This document shows, one piece after another, positions 1 to 10,383 of a stretch of 36,239 nt of DNA. Position 1 is the stretch's first letter. The number at the start of each line of letters is the position of its first letter. Origin of the DNA: an uncultured SAR86 cluster bacterium (GTDB lineage Bacteria > Pseudomonadota > Gammaproteobacteria > Magnimaribacterales > D2472); assembly GCA_902631785.1 (NCBI GenBank), contig CACOZT010000005.1, positions 1 to 36,239 on the forward strand, given 5' to 3'. A program made the position numbers and the translations under genes. Under the pieces are notes generated by a model. The model worked only from the letters and a program-made list of their open reading frames with translations. It searched no databases and was not told the DNA's origin.

Positions 1-543
<543 letters not shown>

Positions 544-544
<1 letters not shown>

Positions 545-1482
545 TAGACAAATCACATAAATCAATAGTATTTCTTTTTGGGCCAACAGCATCAGGAAAA
601 TCAGATTTAGCAATAAATTTAGCAAAAAAATATCCTATAGAGTTGATTAGTGTCGACTCGGTCATGGTTTATAAAGACTGCAACATAGGTTCTGCAAAAC
701 CTTGTAAAAATATACTTGAGAAACATCATCATCATTTGGTCGACATTGTTACTCCGGATAAAGTCTTTACGGTTGCAGATTTTTACAAACATTCAATAAA
801 AATAATCGAAGAAATTCACAATAAGAACAAACTACCGGTATTTGTAGGGGGTTCTATGATGTATTTTAAATCTTTATACACAGGAATAAATGATTTACCA
901 GAAAGAGATCAAAAATTTAGAGATAGTATGATTAAACTTAAGTTTGATAGCGAGGACTTTTTTTTGCATAAAAAGCTAAATCAAATAGATCCTGATTATG
1001 CTAATAAAATTAACAAAAATGATGAAGTGAGGATCATTAGAGCTCTAGAGGTATATAAAAAAACTGGAAAAAAAATGAGTGAAATTTTTTCTGATGACAC
1101 AAAAAATAATCTATCAGATAAATTTAACGTTGTTCAATATTGCATTTCTGTTGATAGAGATATTCTCCATACTAGAATTGAAGCTAGATTAAAAAAGATA
1201 ATTGAACAAGGTTTGGTGGATGAGGCAAAGAATATACTAAATAAATATAATATTGATCTTTATCATCCTCTAAGAAAATCAATTAACTACAAACAAGCAT
1301 TTGATTACATTGAAAAAAAGTATGATCACGATACTTTTTTTAAAAAAGCACTTTACGCAACTAGACAGCTAGCAAAAAGACAAACTACATGGATAAGAAG
1401 TTGGGATAAATTTAAAGAAATTGAATTAAACAAGTTTTCAATGCTCGAAAATGACATTAAAAAATTAATTACGGCACTTTAA
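544..1482 (+). CDS. miaA: tRNA dimethylallyltransferase MiaA, apparent ATA start
   Basis: Transfers dimethylallyl from DMAPP to A37 of tRNAs that read codons beginning with U. Family landmarks are present: P-loop GPTASGKS at residues 13-20, DSVMVY (family DSxQVY), VGGSMMYF (VGGTxLY), VRIIRALEVY and TRQLAKRQTTW. The frame is open from a stop at 529-531 and contains no ATG, GTG or TTG before the P-loop. The first usual start, TTG at 643, would delete the P-loop. The best candidate is ATA at 544, which overlaps the glnB stop and lies 9 bases after AGGA (531-534). It gives 312 residues, close to the E. coli length of 316. Function is very likely; the start is unusual and uncertain. The next gene is hflK, with no hfq or hflX between. 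Confidence 0.9.
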
Positions 1483-1509
1483 ATGTAATAATAAGTCCCA
1501 ACATACGTT

Positions 1510-1515
1510 TATAAT
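1510..1515 (+). promoter_or_regulatory. Possible -10 box of an hflK-hflC-purA promoter
   Basis: A perfect TATAAT lies in the 61-base gap between miaA and hflK, 28 bases before the hflK GTG. The region about 17 bases upstream (near 1487-1492) has no good TTGACA match, so the promoter may be weak or the match may be chance in AT-rich DNA. AGGT at 1530-1533 is a plausible ribosome binding site for the GTG at 1544. Confidence 0.4.
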
Positions 1516-1543
1516 ATAAGTTTCAAATGAGGTAACACAAAAA

Positions 1544-2582
1544 GTGAATTGGGAAAATCAAAATAAAGACCCTTGGGGCAATAAAAATGACGCACCAGAT
1601 TTTGATGAGTTAATGAAAAAATTTTCATCTATTCTAGGAGGTAAAAAATCATCTAACAATGGATCAGGCGATAGCGGAAATGGCGGGGGATTTAAGTTCC
1701 CTTCATCAAGAATGCTTATGTATGCTTTGTTTGGATTTTCGATTGTGTATGCATCTCAATGTATCTATCAATTAGATGCCTCTGAAAGAGCAGTAATATT
1801 AAGATTAGGTAAGTTTTATGAAGAACAGGAAGAAGGCCTTAACTTCAGATTAGCTGGAATAGATGAAAGATATATTGAGAATGTGTCTCTCACAAGAAGA
1901 TATACGCAAACAAACAGCATGCTAACAAAAGATGAAAATATCGTTGATGTAACAGTTTCAGCTCAATATAGAATTGCAAATTTAAAAGATTTTGTTCTTA
2001 ACGTTAAGGATCCTGAAGGCAGTCTACGAAATGCAATAGAAAGTGCATTAAGGCATGTGGTTGGAGACAACACATTAGATCAGACATTAACGGTTGGAAG
2101 AGAAAATATCGCTCAAGAGGTTCAAACAAGACTTCAATCGTACTTAGATATTTATCAAACTGGTTTGATCGTTCAACAAGTCAATATTGAAAAAACTGAT
2201 CCACCAGCTGCTGTAAAGAATGCTTTTGATGACGTTGTTGCAGCTAGAGAGGATAAAGAAAGGTTACAAAACGAAGCTGAAAGATATGCGTTATCAATCG
2301 TTCCTGAGGCTAGAGGTCAAGCTCAAGCGAGGATTAGAGGCGCTGAAGCTTATAAAGAAGAAGTAGTTGCTAAAGCCGAAGGGGAAGTTGAAAGATTTAA
2401 TCAGCTCCTTATGGAATATTCAAAGGCTCCTGAAGTTACAAGAGATAGATTATATCTAGATGCATTGCAATCAGTTTTATCTAATTCGACAAAAATCATG
2501 GTCGACGTTGAAGGCGGCAACAATCTCTTATACCTGCCTCTTGATAAAATAATGGAAGAAAATAAAAAGAAAGGTGATGATG

Positions 2583-2590
<8 letters not shown>
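1544..2590 (+). CDS. hflK: HflK, SPFH/prohibitin-family regulator of FtsH
   Basis: 348 residues. With HflC it forms the large inner-membrane HflKC assembly around the FtsH protease and modulates degradation of membrane proteins. Order of parts: a hydrophilic cytoplasmic N-terminus containing DPWG and PDFDELMKK (typical HflK), a Gly/Ser-rich linker at about residues 33-50, one membrane helix at about 57-75, the SPFH domain starting at SERAVILRLGKF, then a helical Ala/Glu-rich coiled coil (EARGQAQARIRGAEAYKEE). Start is GTG with AGGT 10 bases upstream. It overlaps hflC by a few bases, the usual arrangement. Confidence 0.95.
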
Positions 2591-4675
<2,085 letters not shown>

Positions 4676-4678
4676 CTT

Positions 4679-5092
4679 TTAGATATTTTTTTTTACAATT
4701 TTATCCAAAGCAGCATTTAAAAACTTATAAGAATCTGGACTTGAAAATTTCTTTGCTAATCTTATCGATTCGTCAATGATAATTGGTTTGTCTATAGAGC
4801 CATACACCATTTCATTAATTGCAAAAATAAGAATTGACTTGTCAATTAACTCGATACTTGAGTCTGAGATATTTAAAGATTTAATTATTGATTCAATATT
4901 TTTTTTATTTTTTTCAATTGACTTTAGTGATGTTGAAAACATTTTAAAATCTACTTTTTTATTTTTATGTTCGTTCTTGAACTGAGTTATTATCTTTTCA
5001 ATACCATCATTACTAAATAACATTTGATATATAGCTTGAATTAAATACTCTCTTGTTTTAATTATTATCTTGAAGTTAGATAGATTTTTCAT
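4679..5092 (-). CDS. nusB: Transcription antitermination factor NusB
   Basis: 137-residue all-helical protein that binds boxA RNA with NusE (S10) in rRNA antitermination. Family signs are the N-terminal TREYLIQAIYQMLFS (R-x-x-A-x-Q-x-L-Y-Q type helix), the central Asp-rich helix ending in NEMVYG, and the C-terminal IIIDESIRLAKKFSSPDSYKFLNAALDKI, which matches the family INEAVELAKxF ... YKFVNGVLDK. It is the last gene of the nth-to-nusB minus-strand run and overlaps ribH by 17 bases. The ribH-nusB pairing is the classic gammaproteobacterial order. Confidence 0.9.
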   Translation of the reverse strand: MKNLSNFKIIIKTREYLIQAIYQMLFSNDGIEKIITQFKNEHKNKKVDFKMFSTSLKSIEKNKKNIESIIKSLNISDSSIELIDKSILIFAINEMVYGSIDKPIIIDESIRLAKKFSSPDSYKFLNAALDKIVKKNI

Positions 5093-5480
5093 TGATGAGA
5101 TGTATTAAAGCATTTGAATTATTTTCAGTATTTTTTTCCAATCTCTCAATAAGTTGCTTTTCATTTTCAACACATAAAACATTATTAATTATTGCAACAT
5201 CAAAATATTTTTCTGCAAGTGAACCAATAGATCTAAAGGTTTCCTGAGTGACTAAATCATAATGACTTGTTTCACCTCTTATTATGATGCCTAAAAAGAG
5301 TACACCAACATAGTTATTCTTATTTAATTTACTTTTTGCAAGAGCAGCAAGTTCAATCGCACCAGGGGCTTGTGATACAGAGCACTTAAATTCACCATCT
5401 AAGATATCTCTGGAAACTTTAAGCATATTAGAAATATAATTTTCGTACCAAGATGTATGAACTATTAATATATCATTCAT
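5076..5480 (-). CDS. ribH: 6,7-dimethyl-8-ribityllumazine synthase
   Basis: Condenses 5-amino-6-ribitylaminouracil with 3,4-dihydroxy-2-butanone 4-phosphate, the penultimate riboflavin step. Motifs: QAPGAIELA (family PGAxExP), LGIIIRGETSHYDLVTQ (GxVIRGxTxHF, with the catalytic His) and NNVLCVENEKQLIER (family VLTxxxxEQAxxR). At 134 residues it is about 20 shorter than E. coli RibH (156), trimmed mainly at the N-terminus. It overlaps ribBA by 8 bases upstream and nusB by 17 downstream, so translation of the three is probably coupled. Confidence 0.92.
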   Translation of the reverse strand: MNDILIVHTSWYENYISNMLKVSRDILDGEFKCSVSQAPGAIELAALAKSKLNKNNYVGVLFLGIIIRGETSHYDLVTQETFRSIGSLAEKYFDVAIINNVLCVENEKQLIERLEKNTENNSNALIHLINEKSI

Positions 5481-6552
5481 TTACAAATCCCGTTATTTCA
5501 ATATCAAAACCAGAAACTGCATTATATTTTGTCGGAGTACCAAGAACAGTTATTTGTTTAAGATTTAATGCCCTGAGAATTTGAGATCCAACTCCAATTA
5601 CCCGCCTGTTACTTTTTGGTTCTATTTCCTTTTCTTCAAGCTTATTAAGCCAATAACTTTTTGCGTCTCTGTGATTAATAAGAACAAGCAATCCAGTACC
5701 TTCATCAGAAATTCTTTTTAATGAATTTCTAATTGACCAATTTTTACCTAGCTCGTCAATTCCAAGCAGATCTTGAAGTATGCTTTGAGTTTGAACTCTC
5801 ACGAGGGGAGAATCCTTTTCATGTAAATTACCCATTGAAAGAGAGAAGTGATATTCATCATAAATTTTATCTCTCCAAACATTAAGTTTAAATTCACCAA
5901 ATTCATTTTTTACATCTTTATCTAAGACAGATTCTATAGTTGCTTCCATCGAGAGTCTGTAATCAATTAAATCTGCAATCGTTCCAACTTTAATTTCGTT
6001 TTCTTTACCAAATTTAATTAAATCATCTCGTCTTGCCATGGTTCCATCTTCATTCATAATTTCACAAATTACCCCAGCAGGTTGAAGACCTGCTAGTTTT
6101 GCTAAATCACATGCAGCTTCAGTATGACCAGCTCTGCTCAAGACACCACCTTTCATAGCCTTTAATGGAAAAATATGACCTGGTTGAACAATATCTGATG
6201 GAATTGAATTTTTATTAACTGCTGTTTTTATTGTATGAGCTCTATCTGCAGCTGAAATGCCTGTCGTGATTCCTTCAGCAGCTTCAATTGATACTGTAAA
6301 TGCTGTTTTATTAGCGGCTCTATTATTGTTAGTCATCATTTGTAAATTATATTTATCACAAAGTTTTTTGCTCATTGGAAGGCATATTAAACCTTTTCCC
6401 TTAGAAGCCATAAAATTAACAATTTCTGGTGTTACCAAATCAGCAGCACAAACTAAATCTCCTTCGTTTTCCCTTGATTCATCATCAACAATAATAACCA
6501 TTTTTCCAGATTTAATATCATCAATAATTTCTAGAATGTTACTTTTATCCAT
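5473..6552 (-). CDS. ribBA: 3,4-dihydroxy-2-butanone 4-phosphate synthase with degenerate GTP cyclohydrolase II domain
   Basis: 359 residues in two parts. Residues 1 to about 200 are an intact DHBP synthase (RibB): DDESRENEGD acidic loop at 23-32, GLICLPM, the RAGHTEAACDLAKLAG region and the metal-binding end of the domain. It makes the four-carbon riboflavin precursor from ribulose 5-phosphate. The C-terminal part has the RibA fold pattern (LVRVQTQSILQDLLG ... NHR ... GVGSQILRALNL) but has none of the three zinc-binding cysteines of RibA (CxxGxxxxSxxCDC is replaced). Cyclohydrolase activity is therefore unlikely. RibBA-like proteins with a dead C-terminal domain are known in proteobacteria. 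A separate RibA is expected elsewhere in the genome. Confidence 0.93.
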   Translation of the reverse strand: MDKSNILEIIDDIKSGKMVIIVDDESRENEGDLVCAADLVTPEIVNFMASKGKGLICLPMSKKLCDKYNLQMMTNNNRAANKTAFTVSIEAAEGITTGISAADRAHTIKTAVNKNSIPSDIVQPGHIFPLKAMKGGVLSRAGHTEAACDLAKLAGLQPAGVICEIMNEDGTMARRDDLIKFGKENEIKVGTIADLIDYRLSMEATIESVLDKDVKNEFGEFKLNVWRDKIYDEYHFSLSMGNLHEKDSPLVRVQTQSILQDLLGIDELGKNWSIRNSLKRISDEGTGLLVLINHRDAKSYWLNKLEEKEIEPKSNRRVIGVGSQILRALNLKQITVLGTPTKYNAVSGFDIEITGFVNE

Positions 6553-7555
6553 TTTTTTTAAATATTTCTTTTAGATCGGTTTCAATTTTATAGGAGGATT
6601 CTAATTTAAAACCATAATTTTCAATAGCATTATTTTCCTTAAACCAACTTATTGCTTTATTACCAAGTTTTGCATTCGAAGTATATGCAATAATTTCATC
6701 AATGAGATCAAGATTTAAAAAAGAATTTGCTAGCTTAGGTCCTGCTTCGACTAAAATTGAACAAATCTCTTGATCTTTAAATGAATTTATTATCTTTGTT
6801 AGATCTTGATTTTTAAAAATTTGAACATTGTTTTCTTTAAAAAAATTTAGTTCCTTATCATACTCTTTACTTGTTAATAATATTTTTTTGGGTTGATTGG
6901 TTGGAAAACTTACTCTTGCGTTCATTCTAGGATTATCATTTATCAGCGTATTACCTCCAGTAAGAATCGCATCACATGAAGCTCTCAATATTTGAACATC
7001 CTCCCTTGAAGCTTTCGAAGTGATAATTGTTCTCTCATCACCTTGCATGTGAGATTTTCCATCCAACGAAGAGGCAATTTTTAGAATTATATAAGGTCTA
7101 TTATTGGTATGTTTGAAGAAAAAATATTTATTCTGATTTTTGACAATATCTTCATGTATACCAACAACAACATCAACACCATTCTTTTTTAAAATTTCGA
7201 TACCTTTACCAGCAACTTTTGGATTAGGATCGATTGAACCAATTACGACTTTTTTAATTCCAGTGCTTACAATTTTTTTTGCACATGATCCAGTTTTACC
7301 AACATGACTACATGGCTCAAGAGTGCATATTAATGTTAACTCAGAAAAGTTATCAAATTTCTTTCCCAGAAATTTCTTAGCATCAGAAATCGCATTTATT
7401 TCGGCATGATGACTACCATAAACCTCATGATAACCCTCTGAGATAATTTCATTACCATTCCATAAAATTGCACCTACAACAGGATTTGGCTTGGCAGTAT
7501 ATTTAAAAGACTCCGCATTAGTTAAAGCACGAAGCATAAGTTCTTCGAAATTCAT
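6545..7555 (-). CDS. ribD: Bifunctional riboflavin biosynthesis deaminase/reductase
   Basis: 336 residues. The N-terminal cytidine-deaminase-like domain has zinc ligands in HAE (His50-Ala-Glu52) and PCSHVGKTGSC (Cys82, Cys91). The C-terminal dihydrofolate-reductase-like domain starts near RPYIILKIASSLDGK. It carries out the pyrimidine deamination and the NADPH-dependent side-chain reduction that follow the GTP cyclohydrolase II step. It overlaps nrdR by 4 bases upstream and ribBA by 8 downstream. The gene usually placed next, riboflavin synthase (ribE), is missing from this position. Confidence 0.95.
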   Translation of the reverse strand: MNFEELMLRALTNAESFKYTAKPNPVVGAILWNGNEIISEGYHEVYGSHHAEINAISDAKKFLGKKFDNFSELTLICTLEPCSHVGKTGSCAKKIVSTGIKKVVIGSIDPNPKVAGKGIEILKKNGVDVVVGIHEDIVKNQNKYFFFKHTNNRPYIILKIASSLDGKSHMQGDERTIITSKASREDVQILRASCDAILTGGNTLINDNPRMNARVSFPTNQPKKILLTSKEYDKELNFFKENNVQIFKNQDLTKIINSFKDQEICSILVEAGPKLANSFLNLDLIDEIIAYTSNAKLGNKAISWFKENNAIENYGFKLESSYKIETDLKEIFKKNG

Positions 7556-8031
7556 TTTTTAGATTTTTTTCTCTTTGGTTTTTCTTTTGCTAAAGAGCTA
7601 ATTTCTTCTGAGAAATCTTTAATGTCCTGAAAGTCTCTGTAAACAGATGCGAATCTCACGTAAGCTACTGTATCAACTTCTTTAAGGGCATTCATCATTA
7701 TTTCACCAATCTCAATTGACTTAATTTCACGTACACCCCTAACTCTTATTTCTTTTAATATTTTTCCAAATACTATGTCAATTTCTTCAATAGAGAGTGG
7801 TCTCTTTTCTAAAGCCCTAAGCATGCCTTTTTTTAATTTAGACCCATTAAAAGGCTGTCTTTCACCATTACTTTTTATAACTCTTGGAAGAGCTAAGTCA
7901 GGTGTTTCAAATGTTGTAAATCTTGAATGACATACTTCGCATTCTCTTCTTCTTCTTATTTGAGAACCATCTGCGACCAACCTTGAATCAATTACCTTCG
8001 TATCTTCTGCTTGGCAAAAAGGACAGTACAT
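7552..8031 (-). CDS. nrdR: Transcriptional repressor NrdR (ribonucleotide reductase regulator)
   Basis: 159 residues. The N-terminal zinc ribbon has Cys3, Cys6, Cys31 and Cys34 (CPFC ... CEVC) with the RRRREC basic stretch; an ATP-cone domain covers about residues 49-139. NrdR senses dATP/ATP through the cone and represses nrd genes at tandem palindromic boxes. It starts directly after the glyA stop (TAGATG) and overlaps ribD by 4 bases, the conserved glyA-nrdR-ribD arrangement. Two NrdR-box-like palindromes are present in this window at 23499-23545, upstream of scpA. The 16-residue tail is Lys-rich. Confidence 0.96.
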   Translation of the reverse strand: MYCPFCQAEDTKVIDSRLVADGSQIRRRRECEVCHSRFTTFETPDLALPRVIKSNGERQPFNGSKLKKGMLRALEKRPLSIEEIDIVFGKILKEIRVRGVREIKSIEIGEIMMNALKEVDTVAYVRFASVYRDFQDIKDFSEEISSLAKEKPKRKKSKK

Positions 8032-9312
8032 CTATAAATTATATACTGGAAAATTACTCGTAAGTTTATGGACGTCTTCTTTGATAGTGTTGAGTAATTC
8101 CTCGTTATCAAAATTATTAATAATATCTGATATCCAATTAGCTACCTGAACAATTTCCTTTTCTTTAAATCCTCTTGTTGTGGCTGCAGGTGTCCCAATT
8201 CTTATTCCTGATGTGACAAATGGTGAAGCAGGATCATTTGGTACAGAGTTTTTGTTTACAGTTATATTTACTGATCCGAGGACTCTTTCAAGATCCTTTC
8301 CAGTAATCCCCTTACTTCTAAGATCTACTAATATTATGTGATTCTCAGTGCCATTGGAAACAATATCTATACCATTTGACATTATTGTTTCAGCCATAGT
8401 TTTTGCATTATCCATCACTTGTTGTATGTATATTTTAAATTCTGGATCTAAAGCTTCTTTAAAACATAGAGCTTTCGCTGCAACGACATGCATTAAAGGA
8501 CCGCCTTGAGAACCAGGAAAGACAGCAGAGTTTAATTTTTTTTCTATCTCTTCATTAGCTCTTGCAAGAATAATCCCTGATCGAGGACCTCTTAACGTTT
8601 TATGAGTAGTAGATGTAACAACATCTGCGTATGGAACTGGAGAAGGATATAAGTCAGCAGCAACCAGGCCAGAAACATGAGCCATGTCTACAAGAAAATA
8701 AGCGCCAACTTCATCAGCTATTTCTCTAAATTTTTTCCAATCAATTATTCCAGTAAATGCAGAAAAACCTGCAATTATTAATTTAGGCTGATGTTCCTTG
8801 GCAAGAGACCTTACTTCATCATAATTGATATCATGAGTTTCGGGATGCAGCCCGTACTGGACACTTTTATAATTTCTTCCAGAAAAATTAACTTTTGAAC
8901 CATGAGTTAAATGACCACCATGATCAAGACTCATACCAAGAATAGTATCATTCGGTTCTAAGAGTGCTAAATATGCTGCAGCGTTTGCTGATGATCCTGA
9001 ATGAGGTTGGACATTTGCATAGTCTGCTTTAAAAAGCTCTTTTGCTCTATCTATAGCAAGATTTTCTGCAATATCCACATTTTCACAACCACCATAATAT
9101 CGTTTAGAGGGATAGCCTTCAGCGTATTTATTGGTCAAAAGAGATCCTTGAGCCTCAAGAATTCTTTTTGATGCATAATTTTCTGAGGCTATTAATTCAA
9201 TATGATCCTCTTGTCTTTCAGCCTCATATTCAAATGATGCCCATAATTCGGTGTCATAATCTTTGATAGTATTATTATTCGAAAAAATATTGTCACTTCT
9301 TGATGCTTTCAT
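8032..9312 (-). CDS. glyA: Serine hydroxymethyltransferase
   Basis: PLP enzyme converting serine + tetrahydrofolate to glycine + methylene-THF. 426 residues, about 10 longer than E. coli GlyA at the N-terminus. Visible: [10 protein letters not shown] near residue 38, the PLP lysine Lys238 in [27 protein letters not shown] and the C-terminal [14 protein letters not shown]. The ATG at 9312 is the only start giving the whole N-terminal arm. The 51 bases between it and nth are very AT-rich, with no clear -35. glyA then nrdR is conserved synteny. Confidence 0.97.
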   Translation of the reverse strand: MKASRSDNIFSNNNTIKDYDTELWASFEYEAERQEDHIELIASENYASKRILEAQGSLLTNKYAEGYPSKRYYGGCENVDIAENLAIDRAKELFKADYANVQPHSGSSANAAAYLALLEPNDTILGMSLDHGGHLTHGSKVNFSGRNYKSVQYGLHPETHDINYDEVRSLAKEHQPKLIIAGFSAFTGIIDWKKFREIADEVGAYFLVDMAHVSGLVAADLYPSPVPYADVVTSTTHKTLRGPRSGIILARANEEIEKKLNSAVFPGSQGGPLMHVVAAKALCFKEALDPEFKIYIQQVMDNAKTMAETIMSNGIDIVSNGTENHIILVDLRSKGITGKDLERVLGSVNITVNKNSVPNDPASPFVTSGIRIGTPAATTRGFKEKEIVQVANWISDIINNFDNEELLNTIKEDVHKLTSNFPVYNL

Positions 9313-9363
9313 AATTGTTTTATATAAATTTTAAAAAAAGAATTTGTAGTAATTTTATATTAT

Positions 9364-10017
9364 CTAAGGTCTTTTGTGCACAAAACGTTTCTTTCTTTTT
9401 GGGTAACATGATTTACAAATTTTACACTCAATTCCATAACAAGCTTTTGCCATACAATATTCTCTTCCCCAAAAAATTATTTGTAAATGTAGCTTATTCC
9501 AAGATTCTTTAGGAAATATTTTTTTTAGATCTTCTTCAGTTTTTTTTACATTTTTACCGTTAGTAAGACCCCACCTTTGTGCAAGCCTATGAATGTGAGT
9601 ATCAACAGCGAATGCAGGAACCCCAAAACCTTGACTCATAACAACAGAGGCAGTTTTATGTCCAACTCCAGGTAATTTTTCTAAGTCAGTAAAATTATTT
9701 GGAACTTTTCCTTTATATTGTTTAACTAATATTTTAGATAATTTAGATATGGCTTTCGATTTTTGTGGACCCAATCCACAAGGTTTAATAATTTTATATA
9801 TCTTGTCTATAGACAGCTTAGACATTTTTTGAGGATTTGATGCAAGCTTAAACAAAGCAGGAGTTATTTGATTAACTCTTTCATCAGTACATTGTGCAGA
9901 TAATAAAACAGCAATAAGCAAAGTAAAATTATCTTTATGATTTAAAGGTACTGGCGTTTCAGGATATTCCTTATCCAAAATTTTTTTTATTATGATAGCC
10001 CTTTCAGATTTAATCAT
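9364..10017 (-). CDS. nth: Endonuclease III (DNA glycosylase/AP lyase) with atypical Cys cluster
   Basis: 217 residues. Removes oxidised pyrimidines and cuts abasic sites. The helix-hairpin-helix LPGVGHKTASVV carries the catalytic lysine, and VDTHIHRLAQRWGL carries the catalytic Asp. Near the C-terminus, E. coli Nth has a [4Fe-4S] loop with spacing C-x6-C-x2-C-x5-C. Here five cysteines follow the pattern C-x4-C-x4-C-x2-C-x2-C (YCMAKACYGIECKICKSC), so the cluster may be altered. First gene of the minus-strand run down to nusB. The 32-base gap to the divergent gene at 10050 must hold both promoters. Confidence 0.93.
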   Translation of the reverse strand: MIKSERAIIIKKILDKEYPETPVPLNHKDNFTLLIAVLLSAQCTDERVNQITPALFKLASNPQKMSKLSIDKIYKIIKPCGLGPQKSKAISKLSKILVKQYKGKVPNNFTDLEKLPGVGHKTASVVMSQGFGVPAFAVDTHIHRLAQRWGLTNGKNVKKTEEDLKKIFPKESWNKLHLQIIFWGREYCMAKACYGIECKICKSCYPKRKKRFVHKRP

Positions 10018-10049
10018 GTAAATAAATGTAGCATAATATTTTTGAATAT

Positions 10050-10361
10050 ATGAATACAGATCAAATTAAGAAAAATTTATTAAAACTCAAAGATTCTTTT
10101 TTAGAAGAAACTGAGGAAAACAAAAAGATGTTAGACATTTATATAAATTATATTGAAGGAAATGCCACAGATGATGATATCGATAACGCAAATAAACAGC
10201 TAAAACAAATTTTTAAAAGTCTAGGACTTGGTATTTTAGTTGTTTTGCCATTTAGTCCAATCTCGATTCCATATGTTCTAAAAAAAGCAAAAGAGCATGA
10301 TATAGACCTCATTCCTGATTGGTATAAGACTTTAAGTAAAGATGAAGATAGAATAGAATAG
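10050..10361 (+). CDS. Small protein of unknown function with one membrane-type segment
   Basis: 103 residues, not assigned. A charged, probably helical N-terminus (residues 1-55) is followed by a hydrophobic stretch at about 57-76 (LGLGILVVLPFSPISIPYVL), then a short conserved-looking tail with KEHDIDLIPDWYKTL. The hydrophobic segment with Pro-Phe-Ser-Pro followed by IDLIPDW faintly recalls the C-terminal part of LETM1-like membrane proteins. That is a loose resemblance, not an assignment. It is divergent from nth and 22 bases upstream of the thiolase, so probably in the same transcript. CATAAT at 10032-10037 could be its -10, although it is close to the ATG. Confidence 0.7.
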   Translation: MNTDQIKKNLLKLKDSFLEETEENKKMLDIYINYIEGNATDDDIDNANKQLKQIFKSLGLGILVVLPFSPISIPYVLKKAKEHDIDLIPDWYKTLSKDEDRIE

Positions 10362-10383
10362 TTAAGCTTAAATTGGAGAAATC

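Noticed and set aside
643-1482. miaA starting at TTG 643
   Set aside because: It would remove the GPTASGKS P-loop and the N-terminal beta strand, which are plainly encoded in frame upstream.
5473-6552. Full bifunctional RibBA
   Set aside because: The RibB half is intact, but the cyclohydrolase half has no zinc-binding cysteines, so GTP cyclohydrolase II activity is not supported.
9313-9363. A riboswitch or small RNA upstream of glyA
   Set aside because: Only 51 very AT-rich bases with no stable pairing or glycine-riboswitch-like conserved core.
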